A model generated the notes under the pieces. The model made no database searches. It was not told the origin of the DNA and saw only the letters and a program-made list of their open reading frames with translations. Positions 6,940-14,214 of a stretch of DNA of 16,036 nt are shown in pieces. Made by a program: the position numbers and the translations under genes. Positions within the stretch are counted from its first letter, which is position 1. Each line of letters starts with the position of its first letter. Source of the stretch: JALEFZ01 sp039817415 (lineage in GTDB: Bacteria > Bacteroidota > Bacteroidia > J057); assembly GCA_039817415.1 (NCBI GenBank), contig JBCBVV010000082.1:1-16036 (forward strand), given 5' to 3'.

Positions 6940-9852
6940 CTAGCCCCTGTTACAAATCTGATTGTAAGGACAAATCCTACACTGGTTCTCATCTTCCGTC
7001 TGCGAATAGTCCTCATGTAACATCTTATGAATGAGCCCCTTCAGCCGATCCTCAAAAAAATCTAGTTCTGCCTCTCCCACAACCTTGCCTTGACGGATGA
7101 ACTTTATCCCTTTGCTCAATTCCTTTACCGTATAGTAGCCAACCTTCACATGGGCCTCCGGATATCTCCTTCTGTACAACCAGGCATACAACATTCCCTG
7201 GAATACTTCTTTGTATTTATTGCTCTCAAAGCATTTTTCTAGCTTGAGGTTCTTGGGCAATTCTACTTTTCCTGTTTTGTAGTCGACAATGCGGATAATT
7301 TCCTCATCTGTCAATAAATCCACTCGGTCAAGGAAGCCATTGATCCTAACGGACAGCCCCCCCACATCAAAATGGGTAAACATTTCCTCCGGATCCTCCA
7401 AGCTTACCACCTTAAACCTTGGGCCAACCGCATCCTTCTCAATAATCCTCTCTACCTGCTGCTGGATTACATCACGGTACAGGTAATTCATTCCCCTCAA
7501 TTCCTCTCCCCAACTCAAATTGTGCTCGAAAAATGCCTCTCTGAGCTTGGGACCGATTTCCTTTTTGAGGGCCCTAATGGATTCCTTGTCCAAGGGCCTA
7601 TTCAGTTGCTCCTTGTAGATCAGTTCGAGGGTGTAGTGTAGGACCGATCCCAAAGTATTGGCCTCGATATTTTCTTCCACAACATCTGATTCTCGAATTC
7701 CCGCCACATAGCGGTAGTAAAACTTCAAGGGACAAGCCAAATAGGTTGTCATGGCCGTGGCAGACATGAAGGCCTTAGAAGTCGCTGACTTCCCTGTGTA
7801 TTTCTTGTAGAGAATTTCTTTGATGGACTCGTTCTGGGCAATGTGGATCGGACTGCTCTGGCTGTAGGGGGAAGGAGTCGTTACGATACGCTCATGAATC
7901 CTGATGTTGTCAGTCTCCCTGAAGAAATAGCGAATTTGCCGAATAAAACGGCTGATCTCCTTCGCTCCTCCCCGATCTGACACAACGGTATTGTATATCA
8001 GGTGTACTTCACTCGCCCTTTGCAACAGACGATAAAAGTGGTAGGCATAGATGGCATCCTTCTCTTCGTAGGTAGGAAGCCCAAAGCCTTTTCGCAAACT
8101 GTAGGGAATGAAGCTATTGCCCTTGCTGGTATCGGGAAGATTGCCCTCATTGGCTCCTAGGATAAAGACCTTCTTGAAATCCAGCACCCTTGTCTCCAAA
8201 AAGCCCATCAATTGCATTCCCTCTAGGGGTTCGCCTTCAAATGGAATCCGTGCCCTTTGTAAACTTTCCCTCACAAGTTGGGCCAAACCCTGTAGACTCA
8301 GGCTGGGTTGATAGCGCAGCAAAACCTCCCTCAATTGATTGAAGTGGGTGTAAAACTGCACCACAAATTCGGCCTCAAGTCGATTTAGCCTTTCGGAGGC
8401 TTCCTTCAATAGCAGATGGAAAATCTCACCCACGTAATTCAGAATTTCTTCCAGCGACTCAATCTCATTCTGTTTCTTGACGGGAGGGAAAAAGATATGG
8501 TTTAAAAGTGGAGTCAATTCTACAGAACGTAGGTATTCATGGCTGACAAAGACTAAGTTACGCGAATTGATTTCTTTTTGAATGGTCCGGCTCAATTCAG
8601 GCTGTCTGGCCTTGACGTAGGGATTGTTGAGGATATTGAGGACTTCTTGATAGCTAAAAACAAGCCGCTTATTGGAGTCAAAACGAATGTTTCTCACCAA
8701 CCTCAACACACTCATGATGAGGTGAAAAATATTGGTCTGCTTCAACGGAAAGCCCATGGTAATGTTGAAAGTCTTCAGTTGAGCAGGAAGCGAATACAAC
8801 ACAGGGAAAAGCATCTGCTCATCTGCCAAGACAATGGCATGACTCCTTGGATCAGCCACTTCCTCCCCCAAACTCAACAAATGCTCTCCCATGTATCGCG
8901 ATTGCCCTACATGAAGGGGAACGCCCGTTACGTATAAGTCCTTGGGTTCAGCGGTCATGTCATTGACTACCAACCTGCTGTCGTAAGCGGCCCATTTTTT
9001 ATGGTATTCGCGGATGAACTTCCCCGGTTCTTCTCCGGCAATGTGGTCTACATCCGAATACCTTCTTCCAAACAAAGAATCTTCAGGTGGCGTAAAATAA
9101 GTCCTGTCCACGTCCCAATACACCATGGCCTTTTTCTCCCTCAAAAGGATCTTCATGATCATTTCCTCTGAGGTAGAAAGGGCGTTGAAGCCCGCGAAGA
9201 CAACTTTGGTGAAGGGAATCGCCAGTTCATCCTTCTCCAATTGATCGGCCAAATAACGATAGGCCATGCCATCGTAAGCCTGATGCTTTTCGGCCAATTG
9301 AGCTCTAAATTGGGTATAGATGTCGTGCAACAACTGCCATATCCGTAAGAACTCCTCTTGAACTTTGGATAGGTCCTCCCGGTTTCCCCTTAACGCTTTC
9401 CAGAATCGCTTGATGTGCGCTAATTGCTCCTCTTCCAAGGCAAAGAAATTCTCTATTTCCTTTAGGTCCTTGATGTTGGTGAAGAGGTTCTTGGCATTGA
9501 CGTGGTATTTGTCGACTTCGTCAAAATCCTTCAACAGCATCTCTCCCCAAGCATAAAAGCTTTCAAAAGGCTCATACCAAGTGGGATCATCCTGCCTTTT
9601 CCGCGTCAAATAGACCTGATACAACTCAAACACAAGGGGCAACATTTCGGGAAAATCCCATCCTGACAGTTCTCGGACAAAATCCTGGATCGAAATCATC
9701 CGTGGGGCCCAAATCGTTTGCTTGAAGGTCTTGGCTAGCGCCTCTCGCAGGAAGACCACCGCCCTTCGGGTCGGAACAACGATGCAGACATTCGAAATCT
9801 CTTCCTTAAATTCTCGTTTTAGGTCGGATACAATTTGTTCCAGAAAAGTCAT
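6940..9852 (-). CDS. AddB-like PD-(D/E)XK nuclease with Fe-S cluster cysteines
   Basis: A 970-residue cytoplasmic protein resembling the AddB subunit of the AddAB double-strand-break repair nuclease. The N-terminal two thirds are a helicase-like scaffold in which I see no GxGKT Walker A; the equivalent segment reads VVPTRRA (25-31), as in the inactivated UvrD-like helicases of this group. The C-terminal nuclease domain has D845 (LDRVD) and DYK (857-859). Four cysteines, C707 (YLACPLKFYYRY) and C958, C961 and C967 (CRICPYNQIC), match the split Fe-S cluster that pins the AddB nuclease domain. The known role is end resection and strand loading with AddA at Chi-like sites. The AddA helicase is not in this window; the divergent neighbour is a glycosyltransferase. 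The ATG start at 9852 is 13 nt or so after the predicted transcription start. Confidence 0.9.
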   Translation of the reverse strand: MTFLEQIVSDLKREFKEEISNVCIVVPTRRAVVFLREALAKTFKQTIWAPRMISIQDFVRELSGWDFPEMLPLVFELYQVYLTRKRQDDPTWYEPFESFYAWGEMLLKDFDEVDKYHVNAKNLFTNIKDLKEIENFFALEEEQLAHIKRFWKALRGNREDLSKVQEEFLRIWQLLHDIYTQFRAQLAEKHQAYDGMAYRYLADQLEKDELAIPFTKVVFAGFNALSTSEEMIMKILLREKKAMVYWDVDRTYFTPPEDSLFGRRYSDVDHIAGEEPGKFIREYHKKWAAYDSRLVVNDMTAEPKDLYVTGVPLHVGQSRYMGEHLLSLGEEVADPRSHAIVLADEQMLFPVLYSLPAQLKTFNITMGFPLKQTNIFHLIMSVLRLVRNIRFDSNKRLVFSYQEVLNILNNPYVKARQPELSRTIQKEINSRNLVFVSHEYLRSVELTPLLNHIFFPPVKKQNEIESLEEILNYVGEIFHLLLKEASERLNRLEAEFVVQFYTHFNQLREVLLRYQPSLSLQGLAQLVRESLQRARIPFEGEPLEGMQLMGFLETRVLDFKKVFILGANEGNLPDTSKGNSFIPYSLRKGFGLPTYEEKDAIYAYHFYRLLQRASEVHLIYNTVVSDRGGAKEISRFIRQIRYFFRETDNIRIHERIVTTPSPYSQSSPIHIAQNESIKEILYKKYTGKSATSKAFMSATAMTTYLACPLKFYYRYVAGIRESDVVEENIEANTLGSVLHYTLELIYKEQLNRPLDKESIRALKKEIGPKLREAFFEHNLSWGEELRGMNYLYRDVIQQQVERIIEKDAVGPRFKVVSLEDPEEMFTHFDVGGLSVRINGFLDRVDLLTDEEIIRIVDYKTGKVELPKNLKLEKCFESNKYKEVFQGMLYAWLYRRRYPEAHVKVGYYTVKELSKGIKFIRQGKVVGEAELDFFEDRLKGLIHKMLHEDYSQTEDENQCRICPYNQICNRG

Positions 9853-9871
9853 GACAGGAAGTTAAGCAAGG

Positions 9872-9900
9872 CAAAGGTAAATTCGAAAAAGCTAGGCAAA
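9872..9900 (-). promoter_or_regulatory. Bacteroidota-type promoter of the AddB-like gene
   Basis: On the minus strand TTTG, 17 nt, TACCTTTG is an exact match to the -33 and TAnnTTTG -7 boxes. The predicted transcription start is about 10-15 bases before the ATG. The two boxes lie in two copies of GGCAAAGGTRAATTC (plus strand, 9870-9884 and 9895-9909), so a small tandem duplication may have created the promoter. Confidence 0.6.
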
Positions 9901-9912
9901 GGTGAATTCATT

Positions 9913-9945
9913 TGTCATGGCTGCAAAGCTGATTGAATCATGACA
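9913..9945. repeat. Inverted repeat in the divergent addB-like/glycosyltransferase gap
   Basis: TGTCATG (9913-9919) and CATGACA (9939-9945) are exact reverse complements separated by 19 bases. The right arm is part of TCATGACAGG (9938-9947), which recurs across the AddB start codon at 9849-9858. It lies between two divergent promoters, so it could be an operator; arms of 7 bp can also arise by chance. Confidence 0.35.
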
Positions 9946-9969
9946 GGTTCCCATTATTTCCTTCTTTGC

Positions 9970-10000
9970 TTGAAACATAGTGAGGTCCCTGCTACCTTTA
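9970..10000 (+). promoter_or_regulatory. Candidate promoter of the glycosyltransferase gene
   Basis: TTG, 20 nt, TACCTTTA: one mismatch to TAnnTTTG. If used, transcription would start at or within a few bases of the ATG at 10005, implying a leaderless or nearly leaderless mRNA. Confidence 0.3.
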
Positions 10001-10004
10001 TACC

Positions 10005-11021
10005 ATGAAAGTCCTATATGCCATCCAGGGAACAGGCAATGGGCACCTCTCCCGTGCTCGCGATGTGATCCCTGCCCTTCAAAAGCACTGCGAACTTGAA
10101 ATTATCGTTTCCGGTACCCAATCAGAGGTGAAACTCCCCTACCCCGTCAAGGCGCAATACAAGGGAATGTCCTTCCTGTACAACAAAAAAGGAGGCCTAG
10201 ATTACCCCAAGACCATTAGCCATAACTTGAACTTGAAGGCCTGGAAGGAGATTAATTCGATCCCCGTAGAGGAGTATGATGTGGTCATCAACGACTTCGA
10301 GCCCATTTCTGCCTGGGCATGCAAGCGAAAGGGTGTCACCAGCATTGGTATGGGGCATCAGGCCAGTTTCTGGTCGAAAAAAACACCCAGACCCAGCAAA
10401 AGAGATCCCTTGGGAGAATTTGTTTTACAAAACTATGCGCCTGCCGATTACGGCATTGGCTTTCATTTTGAGCGCTACGATGAGTTTATCTATACACCCG
10501 TCGTTCGCTCTGATGTGCGCAACCTGCAACCTAGCAATGAGGGTCACTACACGGTTTACCTACCCGCCTTTAATGAAGAGGTATTGTTGAAGTATCTCAA
10601 CAAGGTGCCGGATACCACCTGGCATGTCTTTTCTAAGTTTACCAAGGAGCCTTATCAAATTGGCAATGTGGAGGTCAATCCCGTCAACAACGAAGGCTTC
10701 ATGAAAAGCTTCGCGGGAGCGGCGGGGATTTTGACGGGAGCGGGTTTTGAAACACCTGCTGAAACGCTCTATCTAGGGAAAAAGCTATTCGCAGTCCCGA
10801 TTAAAGGTCAATATGAGCAGTATTGCAATGCGGTTTCTTTGGAGAAAATGGGGATTCCGGTTTTGTGGAAGGTGAGCGATGCCTTTGTGGAGAAATTGAC
10901 GAAGTGGGTCAAAGAGGGAGAGCCGTTGCAGGTGGACTATCCAGATAATATCCAAGAAGTGGTGGACGAGATGTTTGCAAGAATCAATGACGGCACCTTC
11001 CAGCTTAACAAAAGGCGCTAA
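10005..11021 (+). CDS. MJ1255/VC2487-type GT-B glycosyltransferase
   Basis: A 338-residue putative glycosyltransferase of the Glyco_trans_1_3/MJ1255 group (GT-B fold, MurG-like). The N-terminus is the acceptor-side Rossmann motif MKVLYAIQGTGNGHLSRA (1-18), with the glycine loop GTGNGH at 9-14. The C-terminal donor-binding region at about 242-275 (TGAGFETPAETLYLGKKLFAVP, then QYEQYCNA) matches the glycine/glutamate/glutamine pattern of the nucleotide-sugar site in this family. There is no signal peptide or membrane segment. Family members are thought to add sugars to lipids or surface polymers, but donor and acceptor are not known here and no cell-envelope cluster surrounds it. The stop TAA (11019-11021) overlaps the stop of the convergent receiver gene, with no room for a terminator between them. 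Confidence 0.9.
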   Translation: MKVLYAIQGTGNGHLSRARDVIPALQKHCELEIIVSGTQSEVKLPYPVKAQYKGMSFLYNKKGGLDYPKTISHNLNLKAWKEINSIPVEEYDVVINDFEPISAWACKRKGVTSIGMGHQASFWSKKTPRPSKRDPLGEFVLQNYAPADYGIGFHFERYDEFIYTPVVRSDVRNLQPSNEGHYTVYLPAFNEEVLLKYLNKVPDTTWHVFSKFTKEPYQIGNVEVNPVNNEGFMKSFAGAAGILTGAGFETPAETLYLGKKLFAVPIKGQYEQYCNAVSLEKMGIPVLWKVSDAFVEKLTKWVKEGEPLQVDYPDNIQEVVDEMFARINDGTFQLNKRR

Positions 11022-11395
11022 GCAGCGTCGGCAATCGGCATGTTGAGCAATTCCTTGATGGCAAGTACGATGGACTTGGGTTTGATAGGGGTAGAAAGGA
11101 CAAGGTCGAAGACACTTGAGGTAGAGAGAAGAGGGAGCGATTCCTCTTTGGTTGTTAGACAAACCATAGGGATGGACTTTCCTGGGAAAGAATCCAGAAG
11201 GCTTTTACCGAATTTAATGAGATCCTCGTCGATACCTACGTTACCCACCAGAATGATATCTGGATTGTAACTCTCCATGCAGCTACAGCATGGATTTCTT
11301 TCTTCACAACTCGTAACCGTAAAACCTTTGGTCTCCAAGTTGTAAGTCAGGAGGTCAAGGATGTCTTCTTCTCTTTCGAAGATTAGCACATTCAT
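11018..11395 (-). CDS. Stand-alone pseudo-receiver (degenerate response regulator) with Cys cluster
   Basis: A 125-residue single-domain protein with the fold signature of PhoB-type receivers: VLIFEREEDILDLLTYNLETKGF aligns with the usual start VLVVDDEEDI. Key residues are altered. The acidic pair is E7-R8 in place of D-D. The phosphoacceptor position, normally Asp in D-x-x-L-x-D, is glycine 51 (DIILVGN). The conserved lysine before the beta-5 proline is T102 (STP). T81/T82 of the switch threonine site remain. It is therefore unlikely to be phosphorylated in the standard way. An unusual cluster C30, C36, C37, C39 sits in the beta-2/alpha-2 region, next to where phosphate would bind, and could bind a metal or respond to redox state (inference). 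There is no output domain and no histidine kinase nearby. It has its own promoter-like sequence, flanked by an 11-bp inverted repeat. The start ATG at 11395 is fixed by alignment to receivers. Confidence 0.85.
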   Translation of the reverse strand: MNVLIFEREEDILDLLTYNLETKGFTVTSCEERNPCCSCMESYNPDIILVGNVGIDEDLIKFGKSLLDSFPGKSIPMVCLTTKEESLPLLSTSSVFDLVLSTPIKPKSIVLAIKELLNMPIADAA

Positions 11396-11401
11396 TACAG
11401 G

Positions 11402-11412
11402 GACTTTCGAAT
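11402..11412. repeat. Proximal copy of 11-bp inverted repeat at the receiver gene's promoter
   Basis: GACTTTCGAAT on the plus strand, exactly complementary to the copy at 11501-11511. It lies just downstream of the predicted -7 box, over the expected transcription start, a typical repressor position. Each arm contains the palindrome TTCGAA. Confidence 0.55.
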
Positions 11413-11417
11413 TGTAA

Positions 11418-11448
11418 TAAAGATACGACTAAATGTGCACTTAACAAA
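11418..11448 (-). promoter_or_regulatory. Candidate promoter of the pseudo-receiver gene
   Basis: On the minus strand TTTG, 19 nt, TATCTTTA: correct spacing and one mismatch to the TAnnTTTG -7 box. The predicted start is about 15 nt before the ATG, on top of the proximal TTCGAA repeat. Confidence 0.45.
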
Positions 11449-11500
11449 TCCTTAATATTGACTATATGATCAAGGGTATATGATAAGCTTTACATTTAAT

Positions 11501-11511
11501 ATTCGAAAGTC
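11501..11511. repeat. Distal copy of 11-bp inverted repeat
   Basis: ATTCGAAAGTC, the exact reverse complement of 11402-11412, 88 bases away and 11 bases past the stop of the FAD oxidoreductase. Two exact 11-mers this close are unlikely by chance; the pair may be a looping operator. Confidence 0.55.
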
Positions 11512-11521
11512 TTCATATGGC

Positions 11522-12652
11522 CTACAATCCTCCTTCAAATACTTCCTTGGCCAATCCGAAGGAAAACGTCATGCCCGCTCCCCCTACTCCATTCACGATG
11601 GTTACGCCCGGATGAGGATGTAAGATTAATTCCGTTTTCCCAGGATTTTTTGCGTACACACCATGCCATCTTGCTGCGATTGTCCTATCAGGCACTTCGA
11701 CCATATCGTCTAGATAATCAAGCACATAGCTATCAATCTCCTCTCGTAAAAATGGATCGTGTGTCATCCCGTATTCATGAGAATCGCCCAGAACCAATTG
11801 TCCCAATCCATTTTGAGACATCATGACGTGTATGCCCCATTTGTTAAACCAAGGGCTTTCTTCTTCGATTCGTTTTTTAACCACCTCTAGACGTTGGCAA
11901 TGCGCAAAAGATTGGTAGTGTTGGAGGGTAAGCCCACCGTAAATAGCCGGTCCCATTCTCCAGTTTTGAGGTTGGGAAACTGTCCGCATCATTTGAAGCT
12001 TCACCTTAATCAACTGAGGCCTAAGCAATTCCGGAAAGAGGGTTTCCAATTCTGCGCCAGAACACACATAGATTTGATCTGCATGACACAATCCCTCGGA
12101 AGTAAACATCTTGCCCTCTGCCACAAAATTGACAGATGTCTCGTAATGGAATTGAACCTTGTATTTTTCTTTTAGTAAGGCACTGATTTTCAAGGGCACT
12201 TCCCTTGGGTCAACAATCATTTCGGTTGCAGAATACAGGCCACCAAGTAATCCTTCTGCCTTCGCTGCGGGTGATAGCTCCTTGGCCGATGACGAACTTA
12301 GCAACTTTGACACATAGCCTTCTCCTTTGGTGGTTTCAAGGAATTCTTCTGCCACATCCCATTCGTCCTGAGAACGTATCAGCATCAGTGAGCCCTTAGG
12401 CTCATACCAGAAGCCAGCCTCCTTTCCTACCTCTTCCCAGATGTATCGGCTTTTCAAGGCTCTCTGATAAGCCTTTCCCGCAGGCTGCCCAATGGGCCAG
12501 ACCATTCCAAAATTGCGAATGGAGGCCATATTGGTATTGGCTTCCCTTTCAAAGAGATGAACTTTCTTCCCAGCCTTTGCGGCAGTATATGCCATGGCCA
12601 ATCCTACAATTCCCGCTCCTACGATAGCTACTTCCGTATGGATTTCTTTCAT
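11522..12652 (-). CDS. TIGR03364-type FAD-dependent oxidoreductase (aminophosphonate oxidase-like)
   Basis: A 376-residue flavoenzyme of the DAO (glycine/D-amino-acid oxidase) superfamily. The dinucleotide motif GAGIVG is at 12-17 (VAIVGAGIVGLA), with E35 at the end of the second strand for the FAD ribose. The segment SIRNFGMVWPIGQPAG (44-59) is characteristic of the TIGR03364 group, and the C-terminal VNGVGGAGMTFSFG is the second FAD contact. TIGR03364 proteins are known from genomic association with phosphonate genes, and characterised relatives (PbfD-type) oxidise aminoethylphosphonate-type amines to phosphonoacetaldehyde. Here the ATG overlaps the transporter's TGA (ATGA at 12649-12652), so the two are translationally coupled and probably act on the same compound. 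The usual partner phosphonatase-like hydrolase is not in this window. The exact substrate, primary or N-methylated amine, is not readable. Confidence 0.88.
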   Translation of the reverse strand: MKEIHTEVAIVGAGIVGLAMAYTAAKAGKKVHLFEREANTNMASIRNFGMVWPIGQPAGKAYQRALKSRYIWEEVGKEAGFWYEPKGSLMLIRSQDEWDVAEEFLETTKGEGYVSKLLSSSSAKELSPAAKAEGLLGGLYSATEMIVDPREVPLKISALLKEKYKVQFHYETSVNFVAEGKMFTSEGLCHADQIYVCSGAELETLFPELLRPQLIKVKLQMMRTVSQPQNWRMGPAIYGGLTLQHYQSFAHCQRLEVVKKRIEEESPWFNKWGIHVMMSQNGLGQLVLGDSHEYGMTHDPFLREEIDSYVLDYLDDMVEVPDRTIAARWHGVYAKNPGKTELILHPHPGVTIVNGVGGAGMTFSFGLAKEVFEGGL

Positions 12653-13971
12653 GTTGTTGCCTGAATTGGATTGTGTTCTTTTTGCCTAAATCGACGGATA
12701 AAGTAAATGATAGATATGAGGGTAAACAAGATCATCAGGGCACCTGCGATGTAGGTGAAACTGTAGAAAAATTCTAGCCAACTGCTCCCGTTTCCCCCTT
12801 CTGGTTCTTTGTACCAGATTTCTTTATACAGGAGTAAGATGATGCTTCCCAAATAGCCGGAGGAATCTGCGAGATACATGAGGAAACCATAATTCCCCTT
12901 GACACCTGATACAGAAATAAACCTCTCCAAGAGTACATTATGGTAGGATACATAACTCATGTACATCCAAAAACCAATGGAAATCATCCACCAGTATGCA
13001 TCAATGTAGCCATTGAAGAAAAGGAACATTGAGGCAAAGAGCATAAGGCTATTGACTATCAGAAGGCCCATATTGCCCCAAAAGGCCAGGTAATTGTTTT
13101 TGACAAGGATGAAAAAGGCGAGCAGGCCAGTTACGGTAAATCCTATGATTGTATTGGCGGAGGCCAATTGTGCCCCAATTTCATCTTTGGCATACCCCAA
13201 GCCTTCCCATATTTCTACTTCAAATTTATCTCTAAAGTCCCTGTAGGCCGTTAGAATCACGAAAATGGCAATGATCATTACAATACCCGGACCATAAGCC
13301 TTGAAAAAGGCCATTCTTTCCTTTCCAGACATGGGTTCTCTGACAGTTCTCTGGGCAATATCTGCCTCATTAGGCGGGGGAAGGAGGCTCAATAACCAAA
13401 CAGATACCAAAAGAGGAAGGGCAAAAACAGCTCCTGTCATAAAAGGCATCCAAAATTCCGATACTCCCCATTCAAACATTAGGTATCTACTCACCCCCTT
13501 CACCCAACCTGATCCTACGATAAAACTGGCAGCCAATCCTGCCCCCAAGAGTTCAGTAAGCCTTCTCCCTTCTAAAAAGGAAAAAACCAATCCCCAGATC
13601 ATTCCCAGAGGCAAGCCATTGAAGAAAAAGAATATCAATGCATAAGGATACCCCACCAATGCGACTCCCAAGAGGGCAAGCCATGCAACACCAATTAACA
13701 AGAGGATGGTCCCTACCCTGCGCTCGGGTTTCATTTCAGATACCACCTTGATCCCTATGAACTTGGAAAGCATATATCCAAATACCTGAGAAATCACAAG
13801 GACGACTTTATAGGAGATTCCCCAGAGTTCTAGGCTTTCGTAGGTGGCTGCCGTAAAGGGTTTACGAAAAGCATACATACATAAGTAGGAAGAAAAGGCC
13901 GCCACCATGGCCAGGATAGGAAAAAGCCAACTCCCATCGGTGTTTAGCCAGTTTTGGATTCTCTTAGTCAT
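12649..13971 (-). CDS. MFS/OPA-like transporter, DUF5690 type, putative organophosphonate carrier
   Basis: A 440-residue inner-membrane protein with about 12 hydrophobic segments, a central cytoplasmic loop at roughly 195-225, and a basic C-terminus. I recognise it as DUF5690-like, a major-facilitator branch. The first helix reads YLCMYAFRKPFTAATYE with R36-K37, aligning with the RKNF motif of GlpT and relatives, where the arginine binds substrate phosphate. This places it near the organophosphate:phosphate antiporters (inference). The ATGA overlap with a TIGR03364 oxidoreductase supports a phosphonate or organophosphate amine as cargo. A promoter-like -7 box and two inverted repeats lie 140-195 bases upstream, leaving a leader of about 135 nt in which no riboswitch is recognised. 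Direction of transport cannot be proved from sequence. Confidence 0.88.
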   Translation of the reverse strand: MTKRIQNWLNTDGSWLFPILAMVAAFSSYLCMYAFRKPFTAATYESLELWGISYKVVLVISQVFGYMLSKFIGIKVVSEMKPERRVGTILLLIGVAWLALLGVALVGYPYALIFFFFNGLPLGMIWGLVFSFLEGRRLTELLGAGLAASFIVGSGWVKGVSRYLMFEWGVSEFWMPFMTGAVFALPLLVSVWLLSLLPPPNEADIAQRTVREPMSGKERMAFFKAYGPGIVMIIAIFVILTAYRDFRDKFEVEIWEGLGYAKDEIGAQLASANTIIGFTVTGLLAFFILVKNNYLAFWGNMGLLIVNSLMLFASMFLFFNGYIDAYWWMISIGFWMYMSYVSYHNVLLERFISVSGVKGNYGFLMYLADSSGYLGSIILLLYKEIWYKEPEGGNGSSWLEFFYSFTYIAGALMILFTLISIIYFIRRFRQKEHNPIQATT

Positions 13972-14111
13972 TTCAAGTGCGTTGTAGGTGGTATCTGCTT
14001 TTCGGAAATAAATATGCAGATTCTAAAAGGAAGGAAAGAACGGGAAATTGAAATTAATGCAAAGTTAATCTACAAAAAGTTTCACCTGGGGAAACAGCCA
14101 TATTCACAAGA

Positions 14112-14119
14112 CAAAAGTA
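14112..14119 (-). promoter_or_regulatory. -7 box of the transporter/oxidoreductase operon
   Basis: TACTTTTG on the minus strand matches TAnnTTTG. No TTG at normal -33 spacing is seen, which could mean dependence on an activator bound at the inverted repeats immediately upstream. Confidence 0.38.
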
Positions 14120-14120
14120 C

Positions 14121-14135
14121 TGGCATGTAATGCCA
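14121..14135. promoter_or_regulatory. Inverted repeat directly upstream of the -7 box
   Basis: TGGCAT-GTA-ATGCCA, perfect 6-bp arms, one base from the -7 box and occupying the -10 to -25 region of the transporter operon. A protein here would repress, or replace -33 contacts. Confidence 0.5.
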
Positions 14136-14141
14136 TATTAT

Positions 14142-14163
14142 TGTAAACAAATGGCAGTTTACA
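14142..14163. promoter_or_regulatory. Second inverted repeat, putative operator of the transporter/oxidoreductase operon
   Basis: TGTAAAC, 8 nt, GTTTACA: perfect 7-bp arms. Its loop holds TGGCA, the half-site of the neighbouring repeat. The symmetry and size suit a dimeric GntR- or LacI-type regulator; no such gene is in this window. Confidence 0.5.
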
Positions 14164-14214
14164 TAAAACTTATCCTATCCAGGGAATACCACATGCTAGG
14201 TGGAACGAAGGTCA

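Noticed and set aside
8578..8937. 119-residue plus-strand open frame inside the AddB-like gene
   Set aside because: It lies antisense to a well-conserved coding region, has no recognisable domain and no start signal.
13301..13645. 114-residue plus-strand frame opposite the transporter
   Set aside because: Antisense shadow of a membrane protein gene; no plausible start context or domain.
13972..14111. Riboswitch in the long leader of the transporter operon
   Set aside because: No recognisable riboswitch core or terminator/antiterminator pair could be traced by eye.
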